A stretch of DNA of 64,000 nucleotides from Bacteroidota bacterium (GTDB lineage: Bacteria; Bacteroidota; Ignavibacteria; Kapaibacteriales; Kapaibacteriaceae): positions 186,001 to 250,000 of the forward strand of contig JAFDZT010000001.1 of NCBI GenBank assembly GCA_018266735.1. Reading direction: 5' to 3'. This document shows positions 24,940 to 34,115 of this stretch, piece by piece. Below the pieces are notes generated by a model. It did no database searches, was not told where the DNA came from, and saw only the letters and a list, made by a program, of their open reading frames with translations. The position numbers and the translations under genes are program-made. How positions within the stretch are numbered: the first letter of the stretch is position 1; every line of letters starts with the position of its first letter.

Positions 24940-27900
24940 CTACCGCATGACGTCTACTCGCTGACTGTGTTTCTCTGAACCTCGCTGCACAATTAGCACA
25001 TACGAACCTTGGGCAACATCCTGAAACTGCAGCACCACATCCTTGCCGCCTTCATCCACCATCATCGCGAAGAACGTCTTCACGGTCTTTCCTTGAAGGT
25101 CGACGAGCGTGGCCGTGCACGTGGTTGGCGTTGACGCGGTGAGATGCAGCGTTGCTTGTGTCGATACAACGTTTGCAGAAAGGATGCACCACGTTGGAGT
25201 CTCTGGTTCGTCACTCACAGATGTGAGAACGCCGGTAACGAACGACGAACGCGGAGAGTAGAGACCAGCGGTGTCTGCATCGACAGAACGGACCTTCCAG
25301 AAATAGCGCTTGTTGCTCTCGAGCAATGGTACACCATACGTTGTGTCGGTGAGACCGGTGCGTTCATGCACGATGGTCTGGAACGTGAGGGAATTCGCCA
25401 CTTGCAGATCGTACGATGCGGCGCCGGGAACGCGCTCCCATGTGAGGCGAACAGGATTACCGGCCACGTCGGAGGAGTTCGTGACGGGAAGCAACAACGC
25501 CGGTGCTCGCACGGCTGTGCGGAACGACCATGCTGTGCTTGGAAGACTACGTCCTTCCTCACCAAAGGCATAGACACGCCACCAATACTCCACCGGACCT
25601 TGTGTAAGTGCGGTGAGCTTCAGGGAATCTTCACGCACACCGTCGATCACTTTCACATTCTGCGTGAACGCCGCATCGGTTGCCAACTCCACGGCATAGC
25701 TCACGGCAGAGGGGACCTTCTTCCACCGCACGACCTGATCGGTGAACACGCCGCGACGTCCGTTGAGTGGCGACACCAACTCCGGACCATCTCCCGGTGC
25801 GGGAAGTGACGTCATCGAGCCACTGAACATTCCCCCACCATGCGTTGCCGCATGCATGGTCCGATCTGCATTGCGCGCCACCACCATCTCTACGGGGATG
25901 TTGCCGATGACCGTGGCCGCATTTTGCGTCCACACCGTCGACGAGCCATTCAGTTGCGTGGTGGTGTAGACGCCTGTTGACGTGGCGGCCACATACACGT
26001 TCGTGCCATCTGCATACCGCATGATGGCAACGCTGTTCACGGCCGGACCATTTCCACCACCCGATGTGTTCTCTTCGAGATTGCCCGCGATGGCCTCCCA
26101 TGTTGCACCGCCGTCCGTCGTTGACACGATGCTCACCACATTGTAGTTCGAGAGCGCAGCAACGATATGCTGACTGTTCACACTGTCAACAGCAATGCTC
26201 GATACGTTCGCACCTTTCGGGAACGGAGATGTTGAAATGAGTACGGGTACAGAGCCGATCACATGTGCATTGTCGAGCCTGTACAACAAACCATTCGTGG
26301 TTCCATACAACACCGTGTTCGCCGGTGAACGCAACACGGCGACCGCAGAGATCTGTCCGCTGGCCAAACGCGTTGCCGGCAGACTGTCCCAATTCACTGC
26401 CGTGGAATCCATCGATCCAAGCGGGATGGCACTCACGTCCTTGTTCCGCCACAGGATCGCACCACCGGCCACATAGAGCACGCGATCGTTGTTCTGATCG
26501 GCCATGAAGGGATTGATGAAGAGATAGTTCTTTGCACCAATGGGATCGATCCGTGTTCGCGCTGTTTCCACGCCGGCATCGTTGAGCAGAACACGTCGAA
26601 CCACTCCTTGCTGCGACGACACGTAGAGTTCCTTGCCGCCTTGCACGTATTGCACGAACGATCCATCGCCACCACTGCGACGATCCCACGGTGTGGTCCC
26701 GTCGAGTGTGCTGGACGAGAACGTTCCATTGTCCTGCAGTCCACCAATGATGCGCGCATCGTCGGCCTTCTGCACAACGTTCACCGTGTAGAACTGCGTG
26801 CTCAGATATCCGCGGTTGAGATCGTTCCATTTCACACTGTCGGCGCGTCCATCATCCGTCCGCCACAGACCGCCATCGTTGCACGAGTACACGATGGTAG
26901 GGTTGGAAGGCAGGAAGGCGAGTTCATGTTGATCGGGGTGATGATTCGGATACTGTGAATACCGCTCCGTTGGTGTTGATGTAGCGCCATATCCACCGAT
27001 CCACGTGGTGCTGGTCGTCGACGTGAAGCCATTCGTGGATCGATACAAACTCGTACCGCCAACGATCACGTAATTCGTGTCGGTGGGATGAACACGCACA
27101 AGCAGATCATATCCGCCCTGCGAGAAGAAATCACCGTTCCGTCCACCGAACAATGGAATGTTCGCACTGCGATTCGTCCATGTGCCGCGCGAATACTTCC
27201 ACAAGCTGTGCCACTCTTCACGCGTTTCGTACGAGAGCACGAACACGCCCTTCGTTCCGGTACCGGGAGTTTCTGCAATGGCCCACACTTGCTCAGGGTC
27301 ACTCGGTGAGACACCAAGCACAATACGGTTGATCGATGCCGGCATATCAGGCGGTGAGATCTTCGTCCACGTGGCTCCATCCAACGATCGATAGATACCC
27401 GCTCCGGGAGCCACTTCACCGGTGATGCCGGTAGAGCTGCTCAGCGATGCATAGAGCACGCCGCTCTTGGTGATGACCACGTCGGAAAACAGACTCGAGC
27501 TTGCAAGCACTTGCTTCCATGTGGTGCCGCCATTCGTCGAGCGATAGATCCCGGCACGCGCCGTTGCCACGTAAATATCGTCAGTGGTCGACGTTGGATG
27601 TGTGGCGATGCGCCACGTGAATCCGAAGGGACCTTGCACGTAGATCTTCGACTCAACGGTCGATGGCAGTACGTTCCACGTTCGGCCACCGTCGACGCTT
27701 TTGAAGATGCCATTCCCGCTGATCTGTGCGGAGTTGCCCCAGATCTCTCCGGTGCTGTAGTACCACGTCTGCGTCTTTCCCGCGCGTGTGTCCTGTGCAA
27801 TGCTGGCAACGGAATGCAATTGGTCCGGTCGCGTCGTCCGCGTCCACGTGGCCCCTGCATCCTCGCTCCTCCACATCCCTGCACTTACACCTCCTGCCAA

Positions 27901-28230
27901 CAGCACGCGTTCATCCGATGCATCGATGGCAAAGGCGCGCGTACGTCCACCGATGTTCCACGGACCTCTGCTCGACCATACATCCGTTTGCTCGCGTTCA
28001 CCATTGCGTTCGATATCTTCAGGAGAGCCCGGCAGTGTTTGCGCAAAGGCCAACTCGCGCACGCGCATGTTCCCCGGGATCTGTCCGGTGGCCGGATCGG
28101 CATGGCGTATGCGTTCCCATTCTGCGCGCTTCTGCGGCATGATCATGGCCTCATCCGTTCCACCGCGCTGCGTGGAGCACGATGTGAGCACGCAAAGTGC
28201 GATCAGCGATCCAACGGTATACTGCTTCAT
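24940..28230 (-). CDS. Large BNR/sortilin-like beta-propeller lipoprotein with T9SS-like tail
   Basis: The 1096-residue product begins with a lipoprotein signal (lipobox LTSC, about residues 11-14). Repeated BNR/sortilin-type blades follow, with the signature GIYRSTNGGTTWKQ, GIFKSVDGGRTWN, STTDGGATWEA, spanning about residues 90-760. Two fibronectin III-like domains (about 790-1000) follow, and then a T9SS-like C-terminal domain (ATLVDLQGKTVK, VAQGSYVLIV). The frame is open upstream, but ATG 28230 overlaps the flippase stop (ATGA) and gives a clean signal. Such propellers bind or cleave glycans or proteins; no catalytic residues were identified. A lipobox plus sorting tail is an odd combination. 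Confidence 0.82.
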   Translation of the reverse strand: MKQYTVGSLIALCVLTSCSTQRGGTDEAMIMPQKRAEWERIRHADPATGQIPGNMRVRELAFAQTLPGSPEDIERNGEREQTDVWSSRGPWNIGGRTRAFAIDASDERVLLAGGVSAGMWRSEDAGATWTRTTRPDQLHSVASIAQDTRAGKTQTWYYSTGEIWGNSAQISGNGIFKSVDGGRTWNVLPSTVESKIYVQGPFGFTWRIATHPTSTTDDIYVATARAGIYRSTNGGTTWKQVLASSSLFSDVVITKSGVLYASLSSSTGITGEVAPGAGIYRSLDGATWTKISPPDMPASINRIVLGVSPSDPEQVWAIAETPGTGTKGVFVLSYETREEWHSLWKYSRGTWTNRSANIPLFGGRNGDFFSQGGYDLLVRVHPTDTNYVIVGGTSLYRSTNGFTSTTSTTWIGGYGATSTPTERYSQYPNHHPDQHELAFLPSNPTIVYSCNDGGLWRTDDGRADSVKWNDLNRGYLSTQFYTVNVVQKADDARIIGGLQDNGTFSSSTLDGTTPWDRRSGGDGSFVQYVQGGKELYVSSQQGVVRRVLLNDAGVETARTRIDPIGAKNYLFINPFMADQNNDRVLYVAGGAILWRNKDVSAIPLGSMDSTAVNWDSLPATRLASGQISAVAVLRSPANTVLYGTTNGLLYRLDNAHVIGSVPVLISTSPFPKGANVSSIAVDSVNSQHIVAALSNYNVVSIVSTTDGGATWEAIAGNLEENTSGGGNGPAVNSVAIMRYADGTNVYVAATSTGVYTTTQLNGSSTVWTQNAATVIGNIPVEMVVARNADRTMHAATHGGGMFSGSMTSLPAPGDGPELVSPLNGRRGVFTDQVVRWKKVPSAVSYAVELATDAAFTQNVKVIDGVREDSLKLTALTQGPVEYWWRVYAFGEEGRSLPSTAWSFRTAVRAPALLLPVTNSSDVAGNPVRLTWERVPGAASYDLQVANSLTFQTIVHERTGLTDTTYGVPLLESNKRYFWKVRSVDADTAGLYSPRSSFVTGVLTSVSDEPETPTWCILSANVVSTQATLHLTASTPTTCTATLVDLQGKTVKTFFAMMVDEGGKDVVLQFQDVAQGSYVLIVQRGSEKHSQRVDVMR

Positions 28231-29687
28231 CGTTGTACGAGGCCTCGAAGTGTTCGCAATGTTTGTGGACCGATCACACCGATGGGTACCAACAGGAGAA
28301 TGTACAGGGGAAGGGCGGCAATGCTCACGATCATGCGCAGCATGCTCCCAGCCGGTGCAATGATCGTGGCTCCGTAGACGGTGGCCGCCGCAAGCATCGT
28401 GAGCGATACGCGCTTCCAGTCGTACTGCATCGGATAGATCCGTTGCACCACCACATAGAGCACGGCAGCGCCTGCCACATAGGCGATCACCTTTGCCCAT
28501 GCCGCACCATCGATGCCCAGCAACGGGAAACCGATGAACGTGGCCACCACGTTCACGATCCCGGCAACACCGGTGGCAATGGGCAACGTGGCCGTGCGCT
28601 TCGTGATATGCGGACCAACGGCAAAGTTGATCATGAAGCCATTGAAGACGTAGGCAAGGAGAATGATCGGCACGATGTGGAGTCCGGACCAGTACAGCGG
28701 ATTGATGAACCGTCCACCAATGAACGGCAACTGCACCAGCAACGGCATGGCAAGCGAAGTGATCAGGAACACCGCACCGCAGACAGCCGTGAACAATGTG
28801 AACACGCGCGCGAACGTTGCCTTCGCATCTGCGTCGTCGCGATGATGCAAATAGAACGGCTTCCATGCATACTCGAACACCGTGATGAACATCATCATCG
28901 GAATGGCAAGACGGAAGTTCGTTTGATACATTCCCACGGCGGCATTGCTGGACAGCATGAGCATGATCGGTCGGTCGGCCACTTGCACCATGATCGACGA
29001 AAAACTCGACGGCACGGTCGGCAGTCCGAAGCGGACCATCTCGCGGTACAATGCACGGTCGAAAGCACGGCGGAGCGACGTGACCACCGAGGGCACGAAG
29101 ACAACAAAGGACACGGCACTGGAGATGATGCCGGCATAGATCACGCCTTCGATGCGCATCTGCCACACCACCACGAACAAGATGTTCAATGTCACGTTCA
29201 CCACGATGGCGAGCAATCGCATGAGGGCGAAGACACGCGGACGTTGTTGCATGCGCAGTCGCGCGAACGGGATCAGCACCAGGGCATCGAACAATGGAAT
29301 GAGGGCGGCAAGGCGGACGAGCGATGCACCGTCGCCTTCCAGTTTCAGGAACGACGACGTGGCGATCGGAGCGGCCAAGAGGACCGTGGCAACCGTCACG
29401 ATGATCCCGATGCTGCCGACGGCCCAGAAGGCAACGCTGAACACCGATCGGTTCCGCTCGTCGTTGTTGCGCTCGTAGAACCGCATGTAGGCCGGCTCCA
29501 TGCCAAGCGAATACAGGATGTTCACGAAGGCGATCATGGCATAGATGGCCGACACGTCTCCGATCTCTCCGGCAGAGAGGTAGTTCGTGTAGAGCGGTGT
29601 GAGGAGGAACGTGAGGAATCTCCCCAGAACCGTGCTCACGCCGTAGACAAGAGTATCAGAAGCTAAGGACGTGATCTTTGATCGCAT
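28227..29687 (-). CDS. Polysaccharide flippase (MOP superfamily, oligosaccharide exporter type)
   Basis: The 486-residue protein has 12-14 hydrophobic segments and the N-terminal pattern SDTLVYGVSTVLGRFLTFLLTPLYTNYLSAGEIG, typical of Wzx/RfbX-type polysaccharide biosynthesis proteins. These flip lipid-linked oligosaccharides across the inner membrane. The frame is open another 29 codons upstream; ATG 29687 gives the usual N-terminus. It is followed by the propeller lipoprotein gene with a 4-bp overlap and is divergent from the peptidase gene, with a 17-bp gap. Which glycan it moves cannot be told; no glycosyltransferases are nearby. Confidence 0.88.
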   Translation of the reverse strand: MRSKITSLASDTLVYGVSTVLGRFLTFLLTPLYTNYLSAGEIGDVSAIYAMIAFVNILYSLGMEPAYMRFYERNNDERNRSVFSVAFWAVGSIGIIVTVATVLLAAPIATSSFLKLEGDGASLVRLAALIPLFDALVLIPFARLRMQQRPRVFALMRLLAIVVNVTLNILFVVVWQMRIEGVIYAGIISSAVSFVVFVPSVVTSLRRAFDRALYREMVRFGLPTVPSSFSSIMVQVADRPIMLMLSSNAAVGMYQTNFRLAIPMMMFITVFEYAWKPFYLHHRDDADAKATFARVFTLFTAVCGAVFLITSLAMPLLVQLPFIGGRFINPLYWSGLHIVPIILLAYVFNGFMINFAVGPHITKRTATLPIATGVAGIVNVVATFIGFPLLGIDGAAWAKVIAYVAGAAVLYVVVQRIYPMQYDWKRVSLTMLAAATVYGATIIAPAGSMLRMIVSIAALPLYILLLVPIGVIGPQTLRTLRGLVQR

Positions 29688-29704
29688 GGTCCGTAATTTA
29701 CCAC

Positions 29705-31516
29705 ATGAAACGTACCCTCCTTGGCCTTGGCCTCGTCCTTGCCGCCCTCCTGCAACTTGGCGCGCAAACCGCAACGACCCCCGAAGCGCAACGTGTTCTT
29801 GAACACGTTCGATATCTGGCCTCGCCGGAGCTGGCGGGCAGAGCTCCCGGCACCGAGGGCAACAAGCTCGCTGCCGACTATATCGAGAAGCAATTCAAGG
29901 CGGCCGGACTTCTTCCCGCCAACCAAGGTCAGTTCCAGCAAGCCTTCACGCTGACCACCGGCGTCAAGCTCGGCGCGCAGAACAGTGTGATGTTCGACGT
30001 TCTGGTGGAACGCCCCGGTGTGCCGCTGGACCAGACACGCCCCACGAAGATCGGCTGGAAGATGGGCGCCGATTATCAGCCCTATGGATTCAGCGAGTCG
30101 CGCACGGTGAAGGGCGCCATGGTGTTCTGCGGCTTCGGTCTCTCGGCACCGGACAAGAACTACGACGACTATGCCGGCATCGACGTGAAGGACAAGATCG
30201 TGATCGTCCTGCGCGGCATTCCAAAGTGGGCTGAGAAGGAGGAAGGGTTCAAGGCATTGGCATCGCTGCGTGCAAAGGCCACCACGGCGCGTGACAAGGG
30301 CGCTGCGGCCATCGTCTTTGTGAACGAGAAGGGCGATTCCGCCGACGTGCTCTCGCCCTTTGGTCTCGATCGCATGGGCAAGAACTCCGGCATCGTGGCC
30401 CTTCAGGTGCGCCGCACTCCCTGTGCTCGCATCTTCCCGCCCAAGGACATGCCCATGTTCCAAGCGGAGACGGCCATTGAGAAGGACAAGCGACCGCATT
30501 CCTATGCACTGACGAACACCACCGGATCCATCACCACATCGCTTGAATACACAGAGAGCACCACACACAATGTGCTCGGTATGGTGCGTGGCACGGAGCG
30601 ACCCGATGAGTATGTGGTCGTGGGTGCCCACTTCGACCACCTGGGCATGGGCGACGAGAACTCCTTGCACACATCGCGCGAGCCCATCATCCATCCCGGA
30701 GCCGACGATAATGCTTCGGGAACGGCCGGCGTGATGGAGCTTGCCCGTCGGTTCGCGGCCGCACCGGGAAAGCGGACGATCGTCTTCATGTGCTTCAGCG
30801 GCGAAGAGAAGGGTCTGCTGGGTTCAAAGCACTTCACCAACAACTCTCCGATTGCCTTGGCGAACATCGTGACCATGGTGAACATGGACATGATCGGCAG
30901 ACTCAAGGACAATAAGCTGAACGTGCAGGGCGTGGGCACTTCGCCGGGCTGGCCGGCGCTGCTGGAGCGCGCCAAGGGCGATCTGCCGTTCGTGATGACG
31001 ACAACGGCCGATGGCTTCGGTCCGTCCGACCATTCCTCCTTCACGGCCAAGAACATCCCTGTGCTGTTCTTCTTTACGAACCTGCATAGCGACTATCACC
31101 GACCCACCGACACGTACGACAAGATCAACTACGATGGCGAGGCCATGGTGCTCACCATGGTGGAGCGGACGGTGCGTGAGATCGCCGATGCGGCGGACAG
31201 GCCGGTGTTCACCATGCCCGTGCAAACCGCGCAAAAGAGCGCGTCGACGGGATTCCGTGTGACATTTGGTGTGATCCCCGACTACGGTGACGATCCGCAA
31301 GGACTGCGGATCACGGGTGTGAAAGCGGGCGGACCTGCAGAGAAGGCCGGTCTGAAGGGCGACGACATCGTGACCAAGTTCGGCGCCACGACCATCAAGA
31401 ACATCTACGATCTGACGTCGGCCATGGGCGAGCACAAGCCGGGCGACAAGATCAACGTCGTCGTCCTCCGTGACGGGAAGGAACTCGTCCTCCCCGTCAC
31501 GTTGGAAGGTAAGTGA
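29705..31516 (+). CDS. Secreted M28 metallopeptidase with PA and PDZ domains
   Basis: The 603-residue protein has a signal peptide (1-21), a protease-associated domain around 100-250 with a conserved DDYAGIDVKDKIVIVL stretch, and the M28 zinc core. That core includes HFDHLG, GADDNASG, the catalytic SGEEKGLLGS, NMDMIGR and a final His in SDYHRPTDTYD. These are the two-zinc aminopeptidase ligands in the usual order. A C-terminal PDZ domain (about 515-603, AGLKGDDIVTKFG) follows. It probably trims peptides in the periplasm or outside. The start at 29705 gives the signal peptide; an ATG nine codons upstream is less likely. Confidence 0.92.
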   Translation: MKRTLLGLGLVLAALLQLGAQTATTPEAQRVLEHVRYLASPELAGRAPGTEGNKLAADYIEKQFKAAGLLPANQGQFQQAFTLTTGVKLGAQNSVMFDVLVERPGVPLDQTRPTKIGWKMGADYQPYGFSESRTVKGAMVFCGFGLSAPDKNYDDYAGIDVKDKIVIVLRGIPKWAEKEEGFKALASLRAKATTARDKGAAAIVFVNEKGDSADVLSPFGLDRMGKNSGIVALQVRRTPCARIFPPKDMPMFQAETAIEKDKRPHSYALTNTTGSITTSLEYTESTTHNVLGMVRGTERPDEYVVVGAHFDHLGMGDENSLHTSREPIIHPGADDNASGTAGVMELARRFAAAPGKRTIVFMCFSGEEKGLLGSKHFTNNSPIALANIVTMVNMDMIGRLKDNKLNVQGVGTSPGWPALLERAKGDLPFVMTTTADGFGPSDHSSFTAKNIPVLFFFTNLHSDYHRPTDTYDKINYDGEAMVLTMVERTVREIADAADRPVFTMPVQTAQKSASTGFRVTFGVIPDYGDDPQGLRITGVKAGGPAEKAGLKGDDIVTKFGATTIKNIYDLTSAMGEHKPGDKINVVVLRDGKELVLPVTLEGK

Positions 31517-31524
31517 TCACTTAC
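31509..31524. repeat. 16-bp perfect palindrome containing both convergent stop codons
   Basis: GTAAGTGATCACTTAC is identical to its reverse complement. It contains the TGA of the plus-strand peptidase gene (31514-31516) and the TAA of the minus-strand peptidase gene (31521-31523). It lacks a T tract. It may be a protein-binding site or a short bidirectional pausing element. Confidence 0.7.
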
Positions 31525-32867
31525 TTATCTGCGAAGACAAATCCCATGATGGCAAGGGCGGCAGCGCATTTGTTCACCTCGTCCGGACGCAGCTTGTCGA
31601 TCGTGTCGCCCTCGGTGTGGTGATACCAGAAGTACTTCGAGTCTTCGACATTCAGTGAGAGAACAGGAACGCCCTTGTCCTCGAGCGGTCCGGTATCAGC
31701 ACCGGTATGTCCGTTGCGCACGTAGGTAACGCCCAGCGGCTCCAGGAGCGTACATGCATCCTGGAAGGCAAAGAGCGTGTCACCGCCCGACGATGTCGTG
31801 AAGCCAAGCGGGGCGAACGTTCCTTCGTCGGATTCGATGCCGAGCACATGCTTCTCATGGCGTGTTTGTTCTTCGTAGGCCTTGCCGCCGCGCAGACCGT
31901 TCTCCTCATTCGTCCAGAACACCACGCGCAAGGTACGGCGTGGCTTCAGTCCTAGCTTTCGAATGGTGTTCAAGCCGTGCCAAGCCGCAAAGCATCCACC
32001 GGCATCATCCATGGCGCCGGTTCCAAGGTCCCAAGAGTCGATATGACCGCCCATGCAGACCACTTCGTTCGGGAGCTCTGAGCCGGGGATGTCGATGATG
32101 ATGTTCCGCGAGGGAGCATCCGCCATCCAATGTCCACCCAGCGTGATCTCCACTTCGATCTTCTGTCCGCGATCCTGCATCCGTTGCATCATCATGGCAT
32201 CTTCCATGGTGATGGCCGCATGCGGGATCTTCGTGACCGAGTCGTTGTAGCTCATGCCGCCGGTATGCGGCGTCTGGATCCCGAACGGACCCACACTTCG
32301 CACCAGACTTCCGATGGCACCGTGTCGTGCCGCCGCAACAGCACCGCCAACACGGTACGAGACCGTTTCTCCGTAGTGCGTGAACGGAACGTTGAACAAC
32401 ACGATCTTGCCGCGCACCTTGGCAGCGTTCTTGGTCAGGTCGTCGTAGCTCGAGACCACAAAGACCTCGCCCCGAAGTCGGTCACACGCAATGGACCCTC
32501 CGAGCGCACACATCGGCAACGTGCGCTCGATCGGCGATGTCATGCGGGCCGATTCGTTCCCGCGCATCCAGTGCGGCACCATGACGTGTTGGGTGCGAAC
32601 GTTCCACCCTTCCGCCTTCATGCGGGCCACGAGCCAGTCGATCCCTCGCTCCAGATTGGCCGAACCGCTCAAGCGCTTCGGATACGCGTCACAGAATTCC
32701 CCCAATGTGCGATAGATGGTACTATCGGCCTGTGCGGCCGCGGCCACCTTCATGGCGATCTGGCGATACTTATCGGCCACCTCGCCGCCTTTTGCTCCTT
32801 CGCCGCCCGCCAGACATAGTGCGATAGCGGCCAAGAGCCCTGCCCCTCGTGTACGCCCATGCGTCAT
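31521..32867 (-). CDS. Secreted M28 metallopeptidase, carboxypeptidase Q-like
   Basis: The 448-residue protein has an N-terminal signal-like segment and the M28 zinc core with GGHIDSWDLGTGAMDDAGG, TNEENGLRGG (catalytic Glu), GIESDEG and YHHTEGDTIDKL. These resemble the plasma glutamate carboxypeptidase/carboxypeptidase Q branch rather than the Ap1-like branch of its neighbour. A PA-like insert (about 130-230) precedes the core. The start at 32867 places the signal peptide correctly; the frame is open 16 codons further. It converges with the other M28 gene, sharing the palindrome at the stops, but the two are not close duplicates. Confidence 0.9.
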   Translation of the reverse strand: MTHGRTRGAGLLAAIALCLAGGEGAKGGEVADKYRQIAMKVAAAAQADSTIYRTLGEFCDAYPKRLSGSANLERGIDWLVARMKAEGWNVRTQHVMVPHWMRGNESARMTSPIERTLPMCALGGSIACDRLRGEVFVVSSYDDLTKNAAKVRGKIVLFNVPFTHYGETVSYRVGGAVAAARHGAIGSLVRSVGPFGIQTPHTGGMSYNDSVTKIPHAAITMEDAMMMQRMQDRGQKIEVEITLGGHWMADAPSRNIIIDIPGSELPNEVVCMGGHIDSWDLGTGAMDDAGGCFAAWHGLNTIRKLGLKPRRTLRVVFWTNEENGLRGGKAYEEQTRHEKHVLGIESDEGTFAPLGFTTSSGGDTLFAFQDACTLLEPLGVTYVRNGHTGADTGPLEDKGVPVLSLNVEDSKYFWYHHTEGDTIDKLRPDEVNKCAAALAIMGFVFADK

Positions 32868-32943
32868 ACGATCTCTCCCCGTGTGTGTGTTCGTGAATAT
32901 AGTATCTGAGCGCACAACTGCCGTCTGCCAGCCGCCGTTTTGG

Positions 32944-32951
32944 TATTTTTG
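32944..32951 (+). promoter_or_regulatory. TAnnTTTG-type -7 box upstream of the GNAT-like gene
   Basis: TATTTTTG fits the Bacteroidetes -7 element exactly and lies 24 bases before the ATG at 32976, in the divergent 108-bp spacer shared with the M28 peptidase gene. A clear TTG 19 bases upstream was not found. Confidence 0.4.
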
Positions 32952-32975
32952 TGTTCATCCCACTTCGGAGTACCG

Positions 32976-34100
32976 ATGAGCCTTCAGATCCGAGCCCTCG
33001 ACAACGACGATACGCTGCCATTCATCAAGGCACAATGGCTCTTCTACAAGGACGATCCCCACTGGGTCCCACCCATGATCATGGATCGGAAGAAGCTCCT
33101 CAACCAGAACAAGAACCCCTTCTACAAACACGGCAAGCTGCAGATGTTCCTTGCCGAGAAGGATGGCAAGGTGGTGGGACGGATCGCGGCGATCACGAAC
33201 AGCAATCACAACACCACGTATGGCGACAAGGTCGGCTTCTTCGGATTCTTCGAATGCATCCAGGACCAAGGCGTTGCCACGGCGTTGTTCACGGCAGCCG
33301 AGCAGTGGTTGCGCGATCGCGGGATGACGCATGTACGCGGCCCTGTGAATCCGTCATTGAACGACGAAGCCGGATTGCTCATACATGGATTCGACGGTCC
33401 ACCCGTGCTCCTCATGACGTACAATCCGCCCTACTACCAGCAGCTCATCGAAGGCGCCGGCTACAAGAAGGAAAAGGACCTGTACGCCTATCTGCTGAAG
33501 AACGAGACGTATCTCGATGCGAAGGTGCAGCGACTGCGCGACGTGGTGATCAAGCGCTACAACCTCACCTTCCGCAACATCAACCTCAAGAACAAAGAGC
33601 AGTTCCGCAAGGATGTCGACGCACTCCGTGAGATATACAACGCAGCATGGGAAAAGAACTGGGGCTTTGTCAAGATGACGCATGCCGAGTTCGATTTCCT
33701 TGCAGCAGACCTCAAGCAGATCGCCGATCCGCAGTACGCATTTCTCGCCGAGGTGAATGGCAAGGTGGCAGGGTTCTGTCTTGCGCTTCCGGACATCAAC
33801 CAGTCACTCAAGCACAACAAAAAGGGCGGCCTCCTCGGCGGCGTCTACCACCTTCTCTCCAAGAAGAAACACATCGATCTCGTTCGCATCATCGTACTTG
33901 GCGTATTGCCGGAATTCCGTGGCAAGGGCATCGATGCGGTGATGTATCAGGAGATCGGCGACCGCGCTGCGCAGAACGGCATTATGAAGGGCGAGGCATC
34001 ATGGATCCTCGAAGACAATGTGATGATGAACCGCGCCCTTACCGACACCATGCATGGCGAACGCTATCGTACCTATCGCATCTTCCAAAAACCACTCTGA
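32976..34100 (+). CDS. GNAT-like acyltransferase family protein
   Basis: The 374-residue protein has two halves resembling GNAT folds. The first (about 55-135) contains FLAEKDGKVVGRIAAI and GFFECIQDQGVATALFTAAEQWLRDRG. The second (about 255-345) contains FLAEVNGKVAGFCLAL and IIVLGVLPEFRGKGIDAVMYQEI. The Q/R-x-x-G-x-G/A acetyl-CoA pattern is best in the second half (RGKGID). Proteins of this type are common in the FCB group and usually have no assigned substrate. The start has CGGAG five bases upstream, whereas the longer frame starting at 32940 has none. The YebC gene follows after 15 bp. Confidence 0.75.
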   Translation: MSLQIRALDNDDTLPFIKAQWLFYKDDPHWVPPMIMDRKKLLNQNKNPFYKHGKLQMFLAEKDGKVVGRIAAITNSNHNTTYGDKVGFFGFFECIQDQGVATALFTAAEQWLRDRGMTHVRGPVNPSLNDEAGLLIHGFDGPPVLLMTYNPPYYQQLIEGAGYKKEKDLYAYLLKNETYLDAKVQRLRDVVIKRYNLTFRNINLKNKEQFRKDVDALREIYNAAWEKNWGFVKMTHAEFDFLAADLKQIADPQYAFLAEVNGKVAGFCLALPDINQSLKHNKKGGLLGGVYHLLSKKKHIDLVRIIVLGVLPEFRGKGIDAVMYQEIGDRAAQNGIMKGEASWILEDNVMMNRALTDTMHGERYRTYRIFQKPL

Positions 34101-34115
34101 TACAACACCGAATCT

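Noticed and set aside
28231..29166. Upstream extension of the beta-propeller gene frame to 29166
   Set aside because: The extension lies inside the flippase coding region and is Cys/His/Arg-rich shadow sequence; the ATG at 28230 gives a clear lipoprotein signal.
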